Made by a program: the position numbers and the translations under genes. From Zygnema cylindricum (taxonomy: Eukaryota; Streptophyta; Zygnematophyceae; Zygnematales; Zygnemataceae), in NCBI GenBank assembly GCA_037447655.1, contig JBBHKE010000825.1:1-55091 (forward strand): a stretch of 55,091 nt of DNA. Direction: 5' to 3'. Each line of letters opens with the position of its first letter. Position 1 is the stretch's first letter. Below the pieces are notes generated by a model. The model was not told where the DNA came from and ran no database searches. It saw only the letters and a program-made list of their open reading frames with translations. Below, in pieces: positions 1-11,900 of the stretch.

Positions 1-609
1 CAAAAAACAAAAAACAACAAAAAAAAAAAAAATCAAAAACCCTAGATATACATTAAACACTCTACAGAAACAAAAATCTTAAAAAAAAAAGAAACCCTAA
101 AAAAACAAAAACCACAGAGTACAATAAATACAGTGTTCGAAAAAGTTAGCCTTTTTGTAATCTCTCTTTGTACAATGTACGACCGTACGACCGTACGGCA
201 GCAGTTTTGGAAACTTACCGAACCGTTCAGAAGTCGTAATTTTGCCATCGTTTTTCACCATATCGCTGGCGAATTTGTAAACGAGATGGTGGTCGCATAA
301 ACGCCCCTTTCGAAACCAGAAGTCGATTCGATTTTCTATTTTTTTTAAATTTCTCGTATCGCCCGCTTCTTTGAAAAATCCGGAAACATTGGCGAGACGA
401 AACTGCATGGAAACTATGCTATCGATGTTTGACCCTCGTTTTGAGGCTGTACAGTTTGTACAGACCGTATATTTTTTTTGATAGATTGAAGGGGTGTGCC
501 ATGTAATCTGTACTTTGATAATGTATTTTGGACTGTAGTGAAGATTTTTTGTACTACTATGAAGAGCGCCCTAAAGCGCATAAGGATACTTTCGCATGTG
601 CTAAAGTTA
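1..609. other. AT-rich intergenic DNA, no gene recognised
   Basis: Starts with A-rich simple sequence and includes two AAACCCTA-like telo-box motifs near 48 and 93. The short ORFs lack recognisable domains and overlap each other on both strands. I see no gene here. Confidence 0.5.
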
Positions 610-801
610 CAGTTATTTTCTGTCGTTTTTTTCTAATACTGCCAAAAAAAAAGCGGGAGTCAGCAACGATACCAAAAAAATGAAATTAACACTATACAAG
701 TTGCGTTACCTTTATATGTACTGCAGTTTGTCGTCTTTAGCGATGCAGTTTGTCGTCTAGCGCATTTCGACCCACTTTCGCGTCATTCCAGCTCATCTTC
801 A

Positions 802-845
802 AACTTTATATAAAATCACCTTGCGAGGTGATTTTATATAAAGTT
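802..845. repeat. Perfect 20-bp hairpin with 4-nt loop
   Basis: Positions 802-821 are exactly reverse-complementary to 826-845, with TGCG as the loop. The equivalent place in the right arm of the foldback element (about 3390-3425) lacks this perfect palindrome. It may be a small nested inverted duplication. Confidence 0.85.
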
Positions 846-2955
846 CCATGAGGTAGGCAGATGCTGTCGCATGTGTCGGAAGTTTTTGACAATTTTTGTG
901 CGCGAAGTACCAAAAGAAAAACCCATTGCATGTTTCTAACCTGTGTGTGACTTTCTTCCGTGCGCAGCCTGTGCGTGACTTGTGCGTGCCTTTTTTCCAT
1001 ACAGGAGCTGTGAAGGGGGTTTCGACCAACGGGCGCCATTTCACAAAAGCGAAGTCTGTGAAAGCGCCTCTCTCTCTCTCCCTCTCCCACTATCGCGTCT
1101 ATCTCACAATTCTTGCAATGAAAAACGTCAATAATAGTATCAAATGAAAGATCTCTAAAACCAATTTATTTCACCTATCTTTGGGCGTATTTTGATTCCA
1201 AGTAGAGTGAGAAACTACAAAAAACAAAATCAAGAAACCATGGCGTAAAGTTTTAGAAATGTGACGTCGATGCTGTCATAATTGAGCGTGACATCAAAAT
1301 GTCACAAACCCTAAACATCTACAATGTCACAAGTACAAGATGCCTACAACCGTCGCTATTTTGTAAACGTCATCAATTGTTGCGAGTTATGTAGTCGTCT
1401 AGAATCGTCACAAATTACATCTGCGTCTACATCCGTTACTTCTTTAAGTAACGATTTTCTTTCTATAGATAGGAATGCTCTGAAAGTAGTACAGAGAATT
1501 TTCGCTAAAAACAAAGTTATAAGACTAAAGTTTCGGTTATATGCGAAGTACCATAAATGAAATCAAACTTTGATACGTGAGGATCAAACGAAACCTTTGT
1601 GATGGTCAGCGACAAACTCGACGACGGACCCAACAAAAATAGAGATAGTTGTTGACATCTAGATATTTGTATTTGTGATATTGTAGATATGCAGAGTTTT
1701 GTGACATTGTGACGACCTTCTCATTTGTGACAACGTCGACGTCACAGATTAAACAATTTCAATTTAATTTCCTCTTTAAAGAACATTTGAAGTCAATATG
1801 ATACTAACGCTCAACTGAAATAAAAGACTAAAATTTTAAACCCCCTTTGCATTATTTTGTTTTTATTACCCGACAACATTTGCCAATGGTACATGCAAGT
1901 TTGAACGTACATAGCTGTATAGAAGACCATAAATAAATGTTTGTCCCTCTCCCGTGTGAAATGGTGTTGATCGGTCTTGTACTTTTGAAACTTTCAAGTA
2001 CTTGTTATTTTAGGGAAATGGAGGAAAGGGAATGGCCAGTTGTCGAAATAAGAGGTTGTAGGGGTAATGTTTTTCCAAGAATGTCACGAAAGAGAGAAAT
2101 AAGGAACATACAAAGATTTTAATGTGGTCCTAACTCTTATTTTTTTTTTTTTTTTTTTCGGAAGGATTGAGTTTTTTCCCTTTTATTAGACATAAATGCT
2201 ATCTCATGACATTATGTTGATATGTTTTGTACTTGTTTTTGCAAAATGGGGATGGTGGAAAGTACAAAGACACGACATGGCAGGGAAGAGAGGGACGGTT
2301 TGTGGAGGAACTGAGCAAGTACGATAGTGTGCTGAAAGCCTTCACAATGACAACTTCATCTGTCACATGTTTCGTACACGTCTACTTATGTCACTTTTTA
2401 AAGTACTAAGTTATTTGTGTTTACAACGGAATGCTCTGAAAGTAGTACGAGAATCTTCGCTTATTAACAAAGTAGCAAGACTAAGTTTCGGTTACATAGG
2501 AAAATGCCCTTAGTCTTGTTACTTTGTATTTTAGCAAAAAAATTCCATACTACTTTCAAAGCGTTTCGTTGTAACGCCATGAAATCGTTACTTGAAATTG
2601 TGACGGATTTAGACGTGGGTGTAATTTGTGACGGTTGTAGACGACTACAAAACTTGCGACAATCGATGACGTTTTCAAAATATCGACTGTTGTAGGCGTG
2701 TAGTTTCCTATGACATCGTAGATGTTTAGGCTTTGTGACATTTTGACGTCACGCTCACTTATGATAGCGTCGACGTCACTAATTACAAAGCTTTCTCCCA
2801 TGGTTTCTCGATTTTCTTTTTGCCTTTTCTCACTCTACTTAACATAAAGTATGCCCAATGACAGTAAAAAAAAACCTTTTCTAGAGATATTTCATTTGAT
2901 ACCAGTATTGTCGGTTTTCATTGCAAGGATTGTGAGACAAAAGAGGTAGTGGACT

Positions 2956-3188
<233 letters not shown>

Positions 3189-3528
3189 CGCCTTCACGGA
3201 CTTCGCTTTTGCGAATTGGTGTCCTTTGGTCTAGACCCCACCACGGCCCATAAAAAAGTTGGTGGAAAAAAGTACGCACAGGTTGTAAATGATTGGTGGG
3301 TATTTTTTTTGTTACATACAGAAAAGTTTTTGAAAACCTCCGACGCGTGCTAAAACGTCTCCCTATTTTGTTAACTTTGACGAAACTTTTAAAACCACGT
3401 CGCGAGGTGATTTGAGTAGAAGTTTGAAGATGAGATGGAGGGACGTGATAGTGGATCAAAACGCGCTAAACGACAAACTTCAATACATTTCAAAGTTTTA
3501 AAGTGACGCAAATTGTACTGTCGTAATT

Positions 3529-3772
3529 CATTTTTTTGGTACGGCTGCGGATTTTCTCGTCCGGGGCTAATTTTTGGAGGAAAACGACAGAAAAAAACCA
3601 TTACTATATCACATGGGAGAGTGCCTTACGTTTTAAATGAAAACGAATTTCATTTTTTTGGTATGGCTGTGGATTTTCGCTTCCGGGGCTAATTTTTGGA
3701 GGAAAACGACAAAAAAAAAACCATTACTTTATCACATGGGAGAGTGACTTACGTTTTAAATGAAAACGACAG
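3529..3772 (+). repeat. 122-bp direct tandem duplication
   Basis: Copies at 3529-3650 and 3651-3772 both start with CATTTTTTTGGTA and contain GGGGCTAATTTTTGGAGG and CACATGGGAGAGTG. They differ by a few substitutions and by A-run length. They lie at the outer end of the right arm of the inverted-repeat element. Confidence 0.85.
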
Positions 3773-3844
3773 AAAATTACCCGTCCTTACAAACATGAAG
3801 CCGTACCCTGAGTCCCACCCTTCCTCTTCTATACGCAAGGATTA

Positions 3845-4395
3845 ATGAAAGTTTTTACTTTTTCACTTGGCTTTCTTCCTCTTCCTCTCTTATTACCCTC
3901 CTCCCTCTCCCTTTTCCTTATCATTCTGCCTCCCCCTCTCCAATTCCTCTCCCTCTCACCCTCCCTCTCCCCATATTTTTTCCTTTCCCTTTCCTTATCC
4001 ATCTCTCCTTCTTTCCCTCTCCCTCTCCTTCTATTTTTTCCCCTTCCTCTCATTTTTCTCTCTTTGCCTCATTTCTCTCTCCGTCTCCTTCCCCCTCCCT
4101 CTTCTTTAACACTCCCTCTACTTTCCCTCTCCCTTTCCCCCTCCTCTCCCTCTTCATCTATCTTTCCTTCTACCTTTTCTTTCCTTCTACTTCTCCTCCC
4201 CCCTCCCCTCTCCCTCTCTTTTTCCGCTTCCTTTCCCTCTCCCTTTACCTCTTCTGCTAATCCGTCTGCCTTTCCATGTCCCTCTTCTCCTTCGCGCTCT
4301 CTCTTTCCCTCTCTTTCTTCTTCGCCCTCTCCCGCTCTCTCTCCTTTCCCACTCCTCCCCCCCCTTCGCCTTTCCCTCTCCTTTTCCTCTCCTTC
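3845..4395 (+). repeat. Strand-biased CT-rich (polypyrimidine) tract
   Basis: About 550 bp of degenerate CCCTCT/TTCCTC sequence, almost purine-free on the plus strand. The proline/serine/leucine-only and Arg/Glu/Gly-only ORFs it generates are compositional and are not called as genes. Confidence 0.9.
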
Positions 4396-5126
4396 AGTAA
4401 TGATTTCAATTCTATTTGGCAAATGTTAACATTAAAAATTACTTATTATGTGCAACATAATATCATTGTCATTCTATTTCACATTTATTAAGTGCATTAA
4501 CAATTCATATCCTTGTTAGGTTGGGTCCAGCACACGGGCCTGTGGCCGCAGACGGGCATTACACCACAAAGGTGTCCTATTTAGCAAATCACAGAAGTAG
4601 ACAGGAGATGGGAGAGGAAATAGATAGAAGAATAGAAGGGTAGGCAGGTTTAGAACAGCTTGTAGAATTCCATTAATAGAAAAAGATGTACAATTGCCCA
4701 AAGGACTTTCTACCTAATAAAAGTTGTAATTGTCCTCCTAAATTCCTAAAGCATCCACCTATGTGAACAATGGTTCCTCTAATGATTGTAATGGTTATGT
4801 GAGATGTATTTCTGAATGCCTTTGTTTGCTATATAGCAATCTATGCCTGTCTGCAAGCCTCTGTGCAATGAAATGCTAAATGGTGTGTGGTCGAATGTGA
4901 TGTTGTGCCTCTGTTCCACATCTTTCAGCCGTATGCCGATTCGGTTCACTGGTATAGTAAATGTTACGTGGAATTGTCTATCAAATTCCGTACAATCGTC
5001 TGGTGACGTCGTGCTGATTTATTGACCCGATTTAGTGTGGAATCTGTTGAAATACGATTTCAGTTATGTAAATAGTGAATTGTACTTTTCAAATGTATAA
5101 TTGTGCGTACGCTATTTTGAATATAG
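4396..5126. other. Intergenic, no gene; carries one copy of a short dispersed repeat
   Basis: No domain-bearing ORF is seen. The segment about 4968-5035 (CCGTACAATCGTCTGGTGACG and flanks) is similar to 6954-7016, marking a dispersed repeat of unknown class. Confidence 0.5.
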
Positions 5127-5128
5127 TA

Positions 5129-5630
5129 CACCGCGCATCGTAATTAGAGTAATGAAAAATTAGAGTACAAAAACTAAAAAAAACAAATTAGAGTAATGAA
5201 CGCTAATTTATGTGATAAAGTTGTTTCAACTATGAAGTTTACTCTAATTTATTGAAGTACTCTAATTTGGCACGCTAATATCTTCTACTGTAAATAAGGT
5301 ATTGGTACAAAATTTGGCAAAACATACAGTTTATAGTCACTATGACGTTTGCACTACGCGGTTTGTTAAAACGCAGATACATGATAACGGCCTGTATTAA
5401 ATCATTATTTGTACTTTTTTACTTAATAAAGTACAATTTTGCACGGTCGGACGTCATCCGTACTCCACACTATTTAAAAAAGAACCTATATTAGAATTAA
5501 AAACGCTAATTAAACCTTACCTTAAATAGCATAATGAAAAAATTAGAATCATTTACTCTATTTGATGTGATAGAGTCGAAATTTCGAGCGACCGAATTAG
5601 AGTAATTTACTCTAATTACGATTCGCGGTG
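5129..5630. mobile_element. MITE-like element (R1) with TA target duplication
   Basis: Terminal inverted repeats begin CACCGCGCATCGTAATTAG and end with the reverse-complementary form ending GATTCGCGGTG. A TA dinucleotide lies immediately outside each end (5127-5128 and 5631-5632). It is 502 bp with no coding capacity. It is homologous inside and out to the elements at 17121 and at 47935/54869. Size, TIRs and TA duplication fit a non-autonomous Tc1/mariner-type (Stowaway-like) element; the superfamily assignment is inference. Confidence 0.8.
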
Positions 5631-5856
5631 TAGTGTCGTTTCACGTCCCTTTACGTCGGTTCATGTAACCTTGTTGTTTGTGTACGGATACCTTTTAACT
5701 ATCCGAACACACTTTGTAATCATTGTACTCATTTTGTCTTTTAGCTTAGTGTAACATTATTATCGTTAATTACGTTCGTCGCACTTGTCCACGCGTACGT
5801 CAAAATGTACCTTCCCAATATTTATTGTAGATTAATGATTTTTTCATCCTAGATTC

Positions 5857-5932
5857 CTTGTACTAAATATTCCTTTTGTCCTCTACTCTGCCGTCTTGTA
5901 CTAAATATTCCTTTTGTCCTCTACTCTGCCGT
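5857..5932 (+). repeat. 38-bp perfect tandem duplication
   Basis: Two copies at 5857-5894 and 5895-5932, each starting CTTGTACTAAATATTCC and ending TCTGCCGT. Confidence 0.9.
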
Positions 5933-7140
5933 CCACTGACTTTGTCATTGGCTGTCACTAGTTATACCTTTTTGTACTTTGGGGCTTCGATTCTTTTGTG
6001 GACGTCGTGTACTTAGTCCATTTGAAATCTAGAGTTAGGTTTAGTACTTAGGGTAAAGTTCCATTAGGGGAAAAATGTAGTTGTCTACTGAAATCCGTAC
6101 TTTTTCGTACAGTACCGTACCAAAAAAAATAAAATGTCAGAAAAACAAGCCTACTGAATGATGGATTTGATTCTCCACGTTTATGGGCGTAAACGTGGAC
6201 CGTCGGATGCATAATCGGATTCTCCATCGTCTGACACTTTCAGTTCGCAACAAGTGACCCGGAGTAGGTCAATTCATAGCGCCTGAACGAATAACATCGT
6301 GCCTTGTGGAAAAGTGAAGAAATATCCACGACGACCGCGCGACCAGGTTTGTACACGTCGCATATGACATGTACCTTCCGCCAGGGAGGATGCGAGGCCA
6401 CCGGAAGACGCAAAAAAATCTTTGACGGAGGATATTATTTCACGCGATCCACTAACCATTTTGACATTTTCGTACGCTTTTACAAAACTTAAGTTTCGTC
6501 ACCCCTTACAGATTTTATTCAATACGTCGTACGAGTCACTTTTTACCTTCGCTGGTACGAATACGTGGTCACAATTTATTGTCAGAGATTCTCTGAAGAT
6601 TACCAGAATCGCAATCTTTTATTACGTGGCCAAATCAAAGTGTGCCACGCAAAAACAAATGTCGGTTACTGACCTGACACAATGGAACGGTCGCTTCAGT
6701 AAACGAATTTTTGATGTTTACAGAGACCGCCTAATGGAACAACGCTCTTAGTTTGTTCATTTCTGTATATTCAAATTTACCGATTATAATGAGAAGACTT
6801 TTTTTCCCCTGTGCTTCTCCTTTTGTATTCTTCTTGTCTCCCTTTGTCTTATCTTTTGCTTCCATATTCTTCTTTGCCATGGTTCCTCTCTCTTTCATCT
6901 TGGATATCTTTCTCTAATTTATCTCTTTCGCCCATCATGCCCACATTCTACAGAACCGTCTGTCAGATTCCGTACAATTCGTCCGATGACGTCATGCCGA
7001 TATATCGACCCGATCTTGTACAAAACGTATCGCCCGAAATCGCAAAAACCAACAATCCTAACATAACATTTTCAGGTAAAGAAATTTGTCATTTGTTTTT
7101 GTATCTAGTCAAGTTAACCACCCTAAACTAAAAGCATAGA
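5933..7140. other. Intergenic, one unassigned 109-codon ORF
   Basis: The only ORF of any length is 6422-6751 (plus, 109 codons, starting MTEDIISRDP). It has no motif I recognise, no clear splice sites or promoter around it, and may be chance. The segment 6954-7016 is the second copy of the short repeat seen at about 4968. Confidence 0.4.
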
Positions 7141-7250
7141 AAATCCCTCTCCCTTTCCCTCCTTTTCCCTCTCTCTCTCCTTCCCTTTCCCCTTCCTTCT
7201 CCTTCTCCCTCTCCCTCTCCTTCCCTCTCCTCTCCGTTTCTCTCTCTCTC
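7141..7250 (+). repeat. Short CT-rich tract
   Basis: Roughly 110 bp of CCCTCT/CCTTTT repeats on the plus strand, like the tract at 3845. Confidence 0.85.
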
Positions 7251-8113
7251 AACAATCAAAAACATAAGAATTCTTTGAATACTGTATCAAATGTCGGAGT
7301 GGCATTTGTGTTTAATGTTACTGAGAATATATTATTAAAAAAAATAACCCAAAAATCGGACGACTATCTAAAAATCACTATAGATTACAGCAATTGCAAA
7401 CATAAGTAAAAAATAAAAGGATAAAGAGCTTTCTCTCTCGGCTGCTATGCAAAACATCTGGTCCAATCTTCAAAATTTGGTCATTTCATATGCTTCTCAA
7501 AAGATTACAGTGAGATTTTTTGTTTACGGATTTCACCGAAATAGAATAGTTTGATTAAAAATTACGATTTCTATAAAAAAAAAGGAAAAACCTAGATTTT
7601 AAAAAATGTAGAAAGCAATCGTTTCAAGTGAGAAAACATAAAATATTCTAGAAAAACTAGAGACGATTTCCCATTAGTGCAATGGAAAGGAAAAAAAAAT
7701 CAAAAGCTTAAGTAATATACAATTAGCAGAAAAATATTTATGCTTCTATCCTACCATTATTTTTCATTTCTCCTGAAATCAACATCCTCACTAAAAGCTT
7801 TAATCCATAACTCCATTTTCATCTCTCCATGTCGTCCAGAAAACGACACAAATTGAAAATGGCAAATCTAAGCTATGAAACGAATTAAAATGTTTTGCCC
7901 ATAATATCTTAGAATTTTAAAACTAATGTCAAATAAACTCTGACAAACTTTCATTTTTATCTTCATGTTGTCGAGAAAACAACGCCAATCAAATTGGCAA
8001 GTTTAAGACCTATAAATCGATTTAACGTGTTTTGTCTTGTCCATAGTATCTTGAAAGACTGCACAATGGGTTTCCAGATCCAAACAAACTCAAGAAACTT
8101 TCAAATAAAACTC
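7251..8113. other. AT-rich region 3' of the BTB-NPH3-WD40 gene, with an imperfect direct repeat
   Basis: This region is downstream of the minus-strand gene, so it should hold its 3' UTR. Two diverged direct copies, about 7820-7912 and 7962-8055, share a pattern of a CATG-TCG-GAAAAC block, then a TTGGCAA-like block, then a GTTTTG...CCATA block. No clear AATAAA signal stands out on the minus strand near the stop. Confidence 0.45.
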
Positions 8114-8992
8114 TTATAGACTTTCATGCTCCCTTTTCAACAATATTACTTTACTGTCAAACGCCGCCCAGACGCTGCCGTCCGGTACAGCAGCTAAATC
8201 TAAACACATATCTTCCGTCTGAAAGAGAGTCACACGAACTACTCTTTTCCAAGGTCCTCTCCAAGCTCGAATGCTTTTATCTGCTGAGGTAGACCAAAGA
8301 ACTCCATCCTTCCCTATCGCTAATGCCCAAATTTGACGATCGTGGGCCTCCCAGTGATGGACATATTCTCCATCAAGAGTCCAACAAAAAATTATCTTTC
8401 CCCCTGATGTCCACACATAGTTTCCAGCCACAATTCTATCCATATTTGTAGTTTTTGTGAATGCAGGCACAGAACCTTCCTTTATTCGTACCACACGAGT
8501 GTTGGTACTGTTTTCCCAGCATTGGATGGCATCAGTACTGACGGACCATATCCTCCCTCGCTTATCTTTGCAAATAGCATTTACTGTATGTCCCCATCCG
8601 GTATTCCATGAGGAGAAGCAATGGATTAACTTTCCATCCCATACCCACTCCTTTATTTCTCTCCCACATGCGGAGAAACACCGCCGTCCGAAAGTTGCCA
8701 CGAGAGAGGTAATATATCCAATATGGCCTTTCACAGTTGCCATAACTTTACGATTAGCGACTACCATAATCTTTCCGTCTTCACAACCTGCCCAAAGAAT
8801 TCTGTCTTCACTTACTGATAAAGAAAAAATTGTGGAATGTCTGTCCTTCGTTATATACTGACACTTGTCGCCTTCCCAACAACCGAGAGAATCCCATCCA
8901 GTCCATAGTTTTCCATCAGTAGACAAAGCCAATTTGGAAGTATTGCAGAGATTCCTTTTTACAGGTTTTAGTTTAAACTGCACCTTATCTCC
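8114..8992 (-). CDS. Exon 3: WD40-type beta-propeller and stop codon
   Basis: Encodes residues 501-792 and ends in TAA. It contains about seven blade-like repeats with W at the blade ends, for example DGKLWTGWD, DRILWAGCEDGKI, GHIGYITSLV, REIKEWVWDGK, GHTVNAIC with GRIWSVSTDAIQCW, YVWTSGGKIIFCW, DRQIWALAIGKDGVLWS with ADKSIRAW, and PDGSVWAAFDSKV. The open frame extends upstream to 9085 but contains no ATG near its start, and the extra residues are hydrophobic intron translation. A CAG acceptor behind a T-rich tract lies at 8993-8995. This argues that it is an internal or terminal exon, not the start of an independent gene. Confidence 0.85.
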   Translation of the reverse strand, partial: GDKVQFKLKPVKRNLCNTSKLALSTDGKLWTGWDSLGCWEGDKCQYITKDRHSTIFSLSVSEDRILWAGCEDGKIMVVANRKVMATVKGHIGYITSLVATFGRRCFSACGREIKEWVWDGKLIHCFSSWNTGWGHTVNAICKDKRGRIWSVSTDAIQCWENSTNTRVVRIKEGSVPAFTKTTNMDRIVAGNYVWTSGGKIIFCWTLDGEYVHHWEAHDRQIWALAIGKDGVLWSTSADKSIRAWRGPWKRVVRVTLFQTEDMCLDLAAVPDGSVWAAFDSKVILLKREHESL

Positions 8993-11900
8993 CTGCAAAG
9001 AAACAAACAAATAATCAAAGAAAGAAACACAAAGAAACAAGAGAAGAAAGAAAGTATAGGGTGTTAGGAAACAAAAATGTCGCACAATTTATATTTCACA
9101 AACCCTGAAATTATATTAAACTTCTATTTTTTTAAGTCAAACTCCACACAAAATTTCTCTCACATTCTAAAACATGGCTCCAAATAAAACAAAAAAATGG
9201 AAAAAAAGAAAAAAAAATCGAGTATAGCCTCTCTATAGGGGACAGATAAATTTTCAAGAAAATTAACCCTTTTTAAAACATATTCCCAAATGGGAACCCA
9301 GGCAAAAGAAAAATGAAATAAAGGACCTAGGTATTAACCATGTATGTTATACAAAAGCCTGAAATTAAAAACAAAATGGAAATAATGGGGTAGAAAATAG
9401 AATATATGGTATGATCGAGTGAGAGTGAAGGAGTCCAGATATTAAAATGAAACCACATGACAAGGTGGCTTAACTTATTTAAAAAAAAAGCAAGTATACA
9501 AATAATTCACCACTCATGTGTTTAGACCAGTATTAGTGAATTAAAGTGAGATACAAAAAATGGAATAAATTATTTTCAGGTAACAGTAGCGGTCAAATAT
9601 TTTAATCTCCTTTCTTCCCAAACTCATTATATGGCTCTCATTTCCCATTAATCTACAATATATTTCCCCTACCATAGATTTTGAGTCACCCTACCCTTAT
9701 CAACCCGGCTCTTCTTCTCCCTCTCCCTCTCCTTTTGTTTTCATACTTCAAAAATGGCTTTCTATTTTCTCCGTCTATGTATGCCTCTGCATACATCTCT
9801 TTATCCTTTTCCATACCATCGCCCTATCCACCACTCTTTTACCTCTCACCTTCCTCTCCGCTCTCTCTCTCCTACACTTTTATTTTTCCCCTCCCTTTCC
9901 CCATTTCCTCTTTTTCATTCAATTTCTCATGATTAGATTAACTTTTGCCCCTATTCCTCACAAATTCCCTACCTCTACCTTCCACTTCACCTCTCTCATT
10001 TCCCCAAACCTCGTGAATTCCCTTTACATTCTTGACTTCTTTCTTTCACGTCCTTAGTCCCTGCCCCTATCGCCGCTCTTCGCTCTCCCTATACCTCCCC
10101 TTGATGTCCTCTCAGAACCTTCGGCCCTCCTGGAATCCTCCCTAGTTCCTAACCCCTGATTTCCCCTTTCCTCTCTCCCCCCCTCCTCCTCTCCCCTCCC
10201 CAGACCCTTTTCAATCCCTCCTTCCCTCCCTCCCCTCCCTCTCTCTTTCCTCTCTCCCGCACTCTCTCCCCTCCCATATTTCCTCCCTCCCGCCCTCTTT
10301 CCCCTCCCCTCTTCTTTCCTCACCCTCCCTGTTTACTCCCTCCCCTCCCCTTGCTTCCCTTCCCTTCCCCTCCCCTTTGTCAGATTCCAAAAAAAATCCA
10401 TTTTGAGTTCCCCAATGCCCACAGCATGAGCATTTTTTTATCTTCAAATAAACACAAGTATTTCATATTTTTAGACTGATAATAGAGTTAAGCCTTATTA
10501 CCACCCATAATTTAACAAAGGAGAGTAAAATCTCTGTTTTCAACAAACAAGAAAAAATGGTCAGCGAGTCTAATTAGTTTTCTAAGAGTAACAAATCTAT
10601 TGTCCACGTTTACCGTTTATAGAATGGATATCTTTAGACGGTTAATTTTTCCATGTTGTTTTAATTAAGAATACCAAAAAAAAAAAAAAAAGGAAAAAAA
10701 TTCCCATTTACCTCTTCCTTTATTTCGCCGACCTCTTCTTGAAGTCTTTTCAAATTTGTCTCCAATACAGCCAATCGTTTCTTTTGTGTCCAATAGAGGG
10801 CTGATATAAAATTTTGTTGCAATCTCATTCGCCCATTTTGCAAAGCATGCTCCGCTTTGAATTCAGAAATCTTCAATGGCTCCAAATATCCACATAATCG
10901 GATTTGATCCGAATCATTAATTCTGGGGTTTAATTCGATTAATTTGTCGATTGCGTCATACAACATGTCACAATTGCCGCGAGCTTCACGAGGAAAAACC
11001 TCCAACAAATTTAGAAAAGGATGACCAAAGTCTTTACAATGAGAAGAAGCCCAATATAGGTATTGGTCCAATAGAACTCCCAGAGATAGAAGCTCTTCTG
11101 AAGGCGATCTTCCCCTTCCCTTCACATTTTTTTCAAAGTAGTGGCTGAAAATGGATTCAACAGATTTCACATCCAAGGCTTGGAGGTCTTCTAGTGTGAG
11201 TGAGGGCAAACGTTTGCCCAAAACTTCTTCTAAAACATTTGTGCAACTTTCATTCCTTAACCTAGAAGAGCACATTAAGAGAGTCACAATATATGCGTTA
11301 TCGTATTGTGGCATAAGTGGTGAAATTTCCTTATCTTTGTATAGGTACAAGGAACAAACGAGAAAGGAAAGAATGGCGTGAATGTTATTTTTCAAGTTAA
11401 TGATGTCTTTATCTGCATGTGCATCGTCGAGCAGTTCAGGGTCTATCCTTTCAACATTGACAAATTTGCTCAATACCCATGTATGATTTTCTTTTGCTAA
11501 GAAGTTTCCCAATTTTACAAACGTTAGAGTTGATTCTTTAAAAGAATCTAGCAAATCCTGAGCCAAAGCATGAGGCAAAGTCACCAGCCTGTGGAAAAAT
11601 TTCACAGCCATAGATGTAACGTTCACATCTTCCAGTTTTGACGCATAATCTGCACAAAAAACGTATTTGAGATTCTGGTGAGGAAGTAGCTTCGACTATG
11701 AAAAATTGCCAATTTGGTGCTTATAAGCAGCAAACTACAGTTAAAAACACAAAATTTCCTCAGTCATGGCCTAAATTGCGAACAAAGCAGAGGAAATTTG
11801 TCATCAATTGATGATATCTACCTTCATTCATACCAACCCACCAACGACCCGAAAACCATAAAAGAAAGAAAATCAGCTTAAGTGCATCCTAACCCTTGAA

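Noticed and set aside
3829-4429. Pro/Ser/Leu-rich and Arg/Glu/Gly-rich ORFs on both strands
   Set aside because: Generated by the polypyrimidine tract; composition only.
6422-6751. 109-codon ORF as a real gene
   Set aside because: No recognisable domain, promoter or splice signal, and nothing comparable elsewhere in the window.
8457-8861. 134-codon plus-strand ORF
   Set aside because: Antisense shadow of the WD40 exon, with no motif of its own.
10054-10447. Gly/Arg/Glu-rich minus-strand ORFs
   Set aside because: They lie in a CT-rich tract within predicted intron 2 and have no domain.
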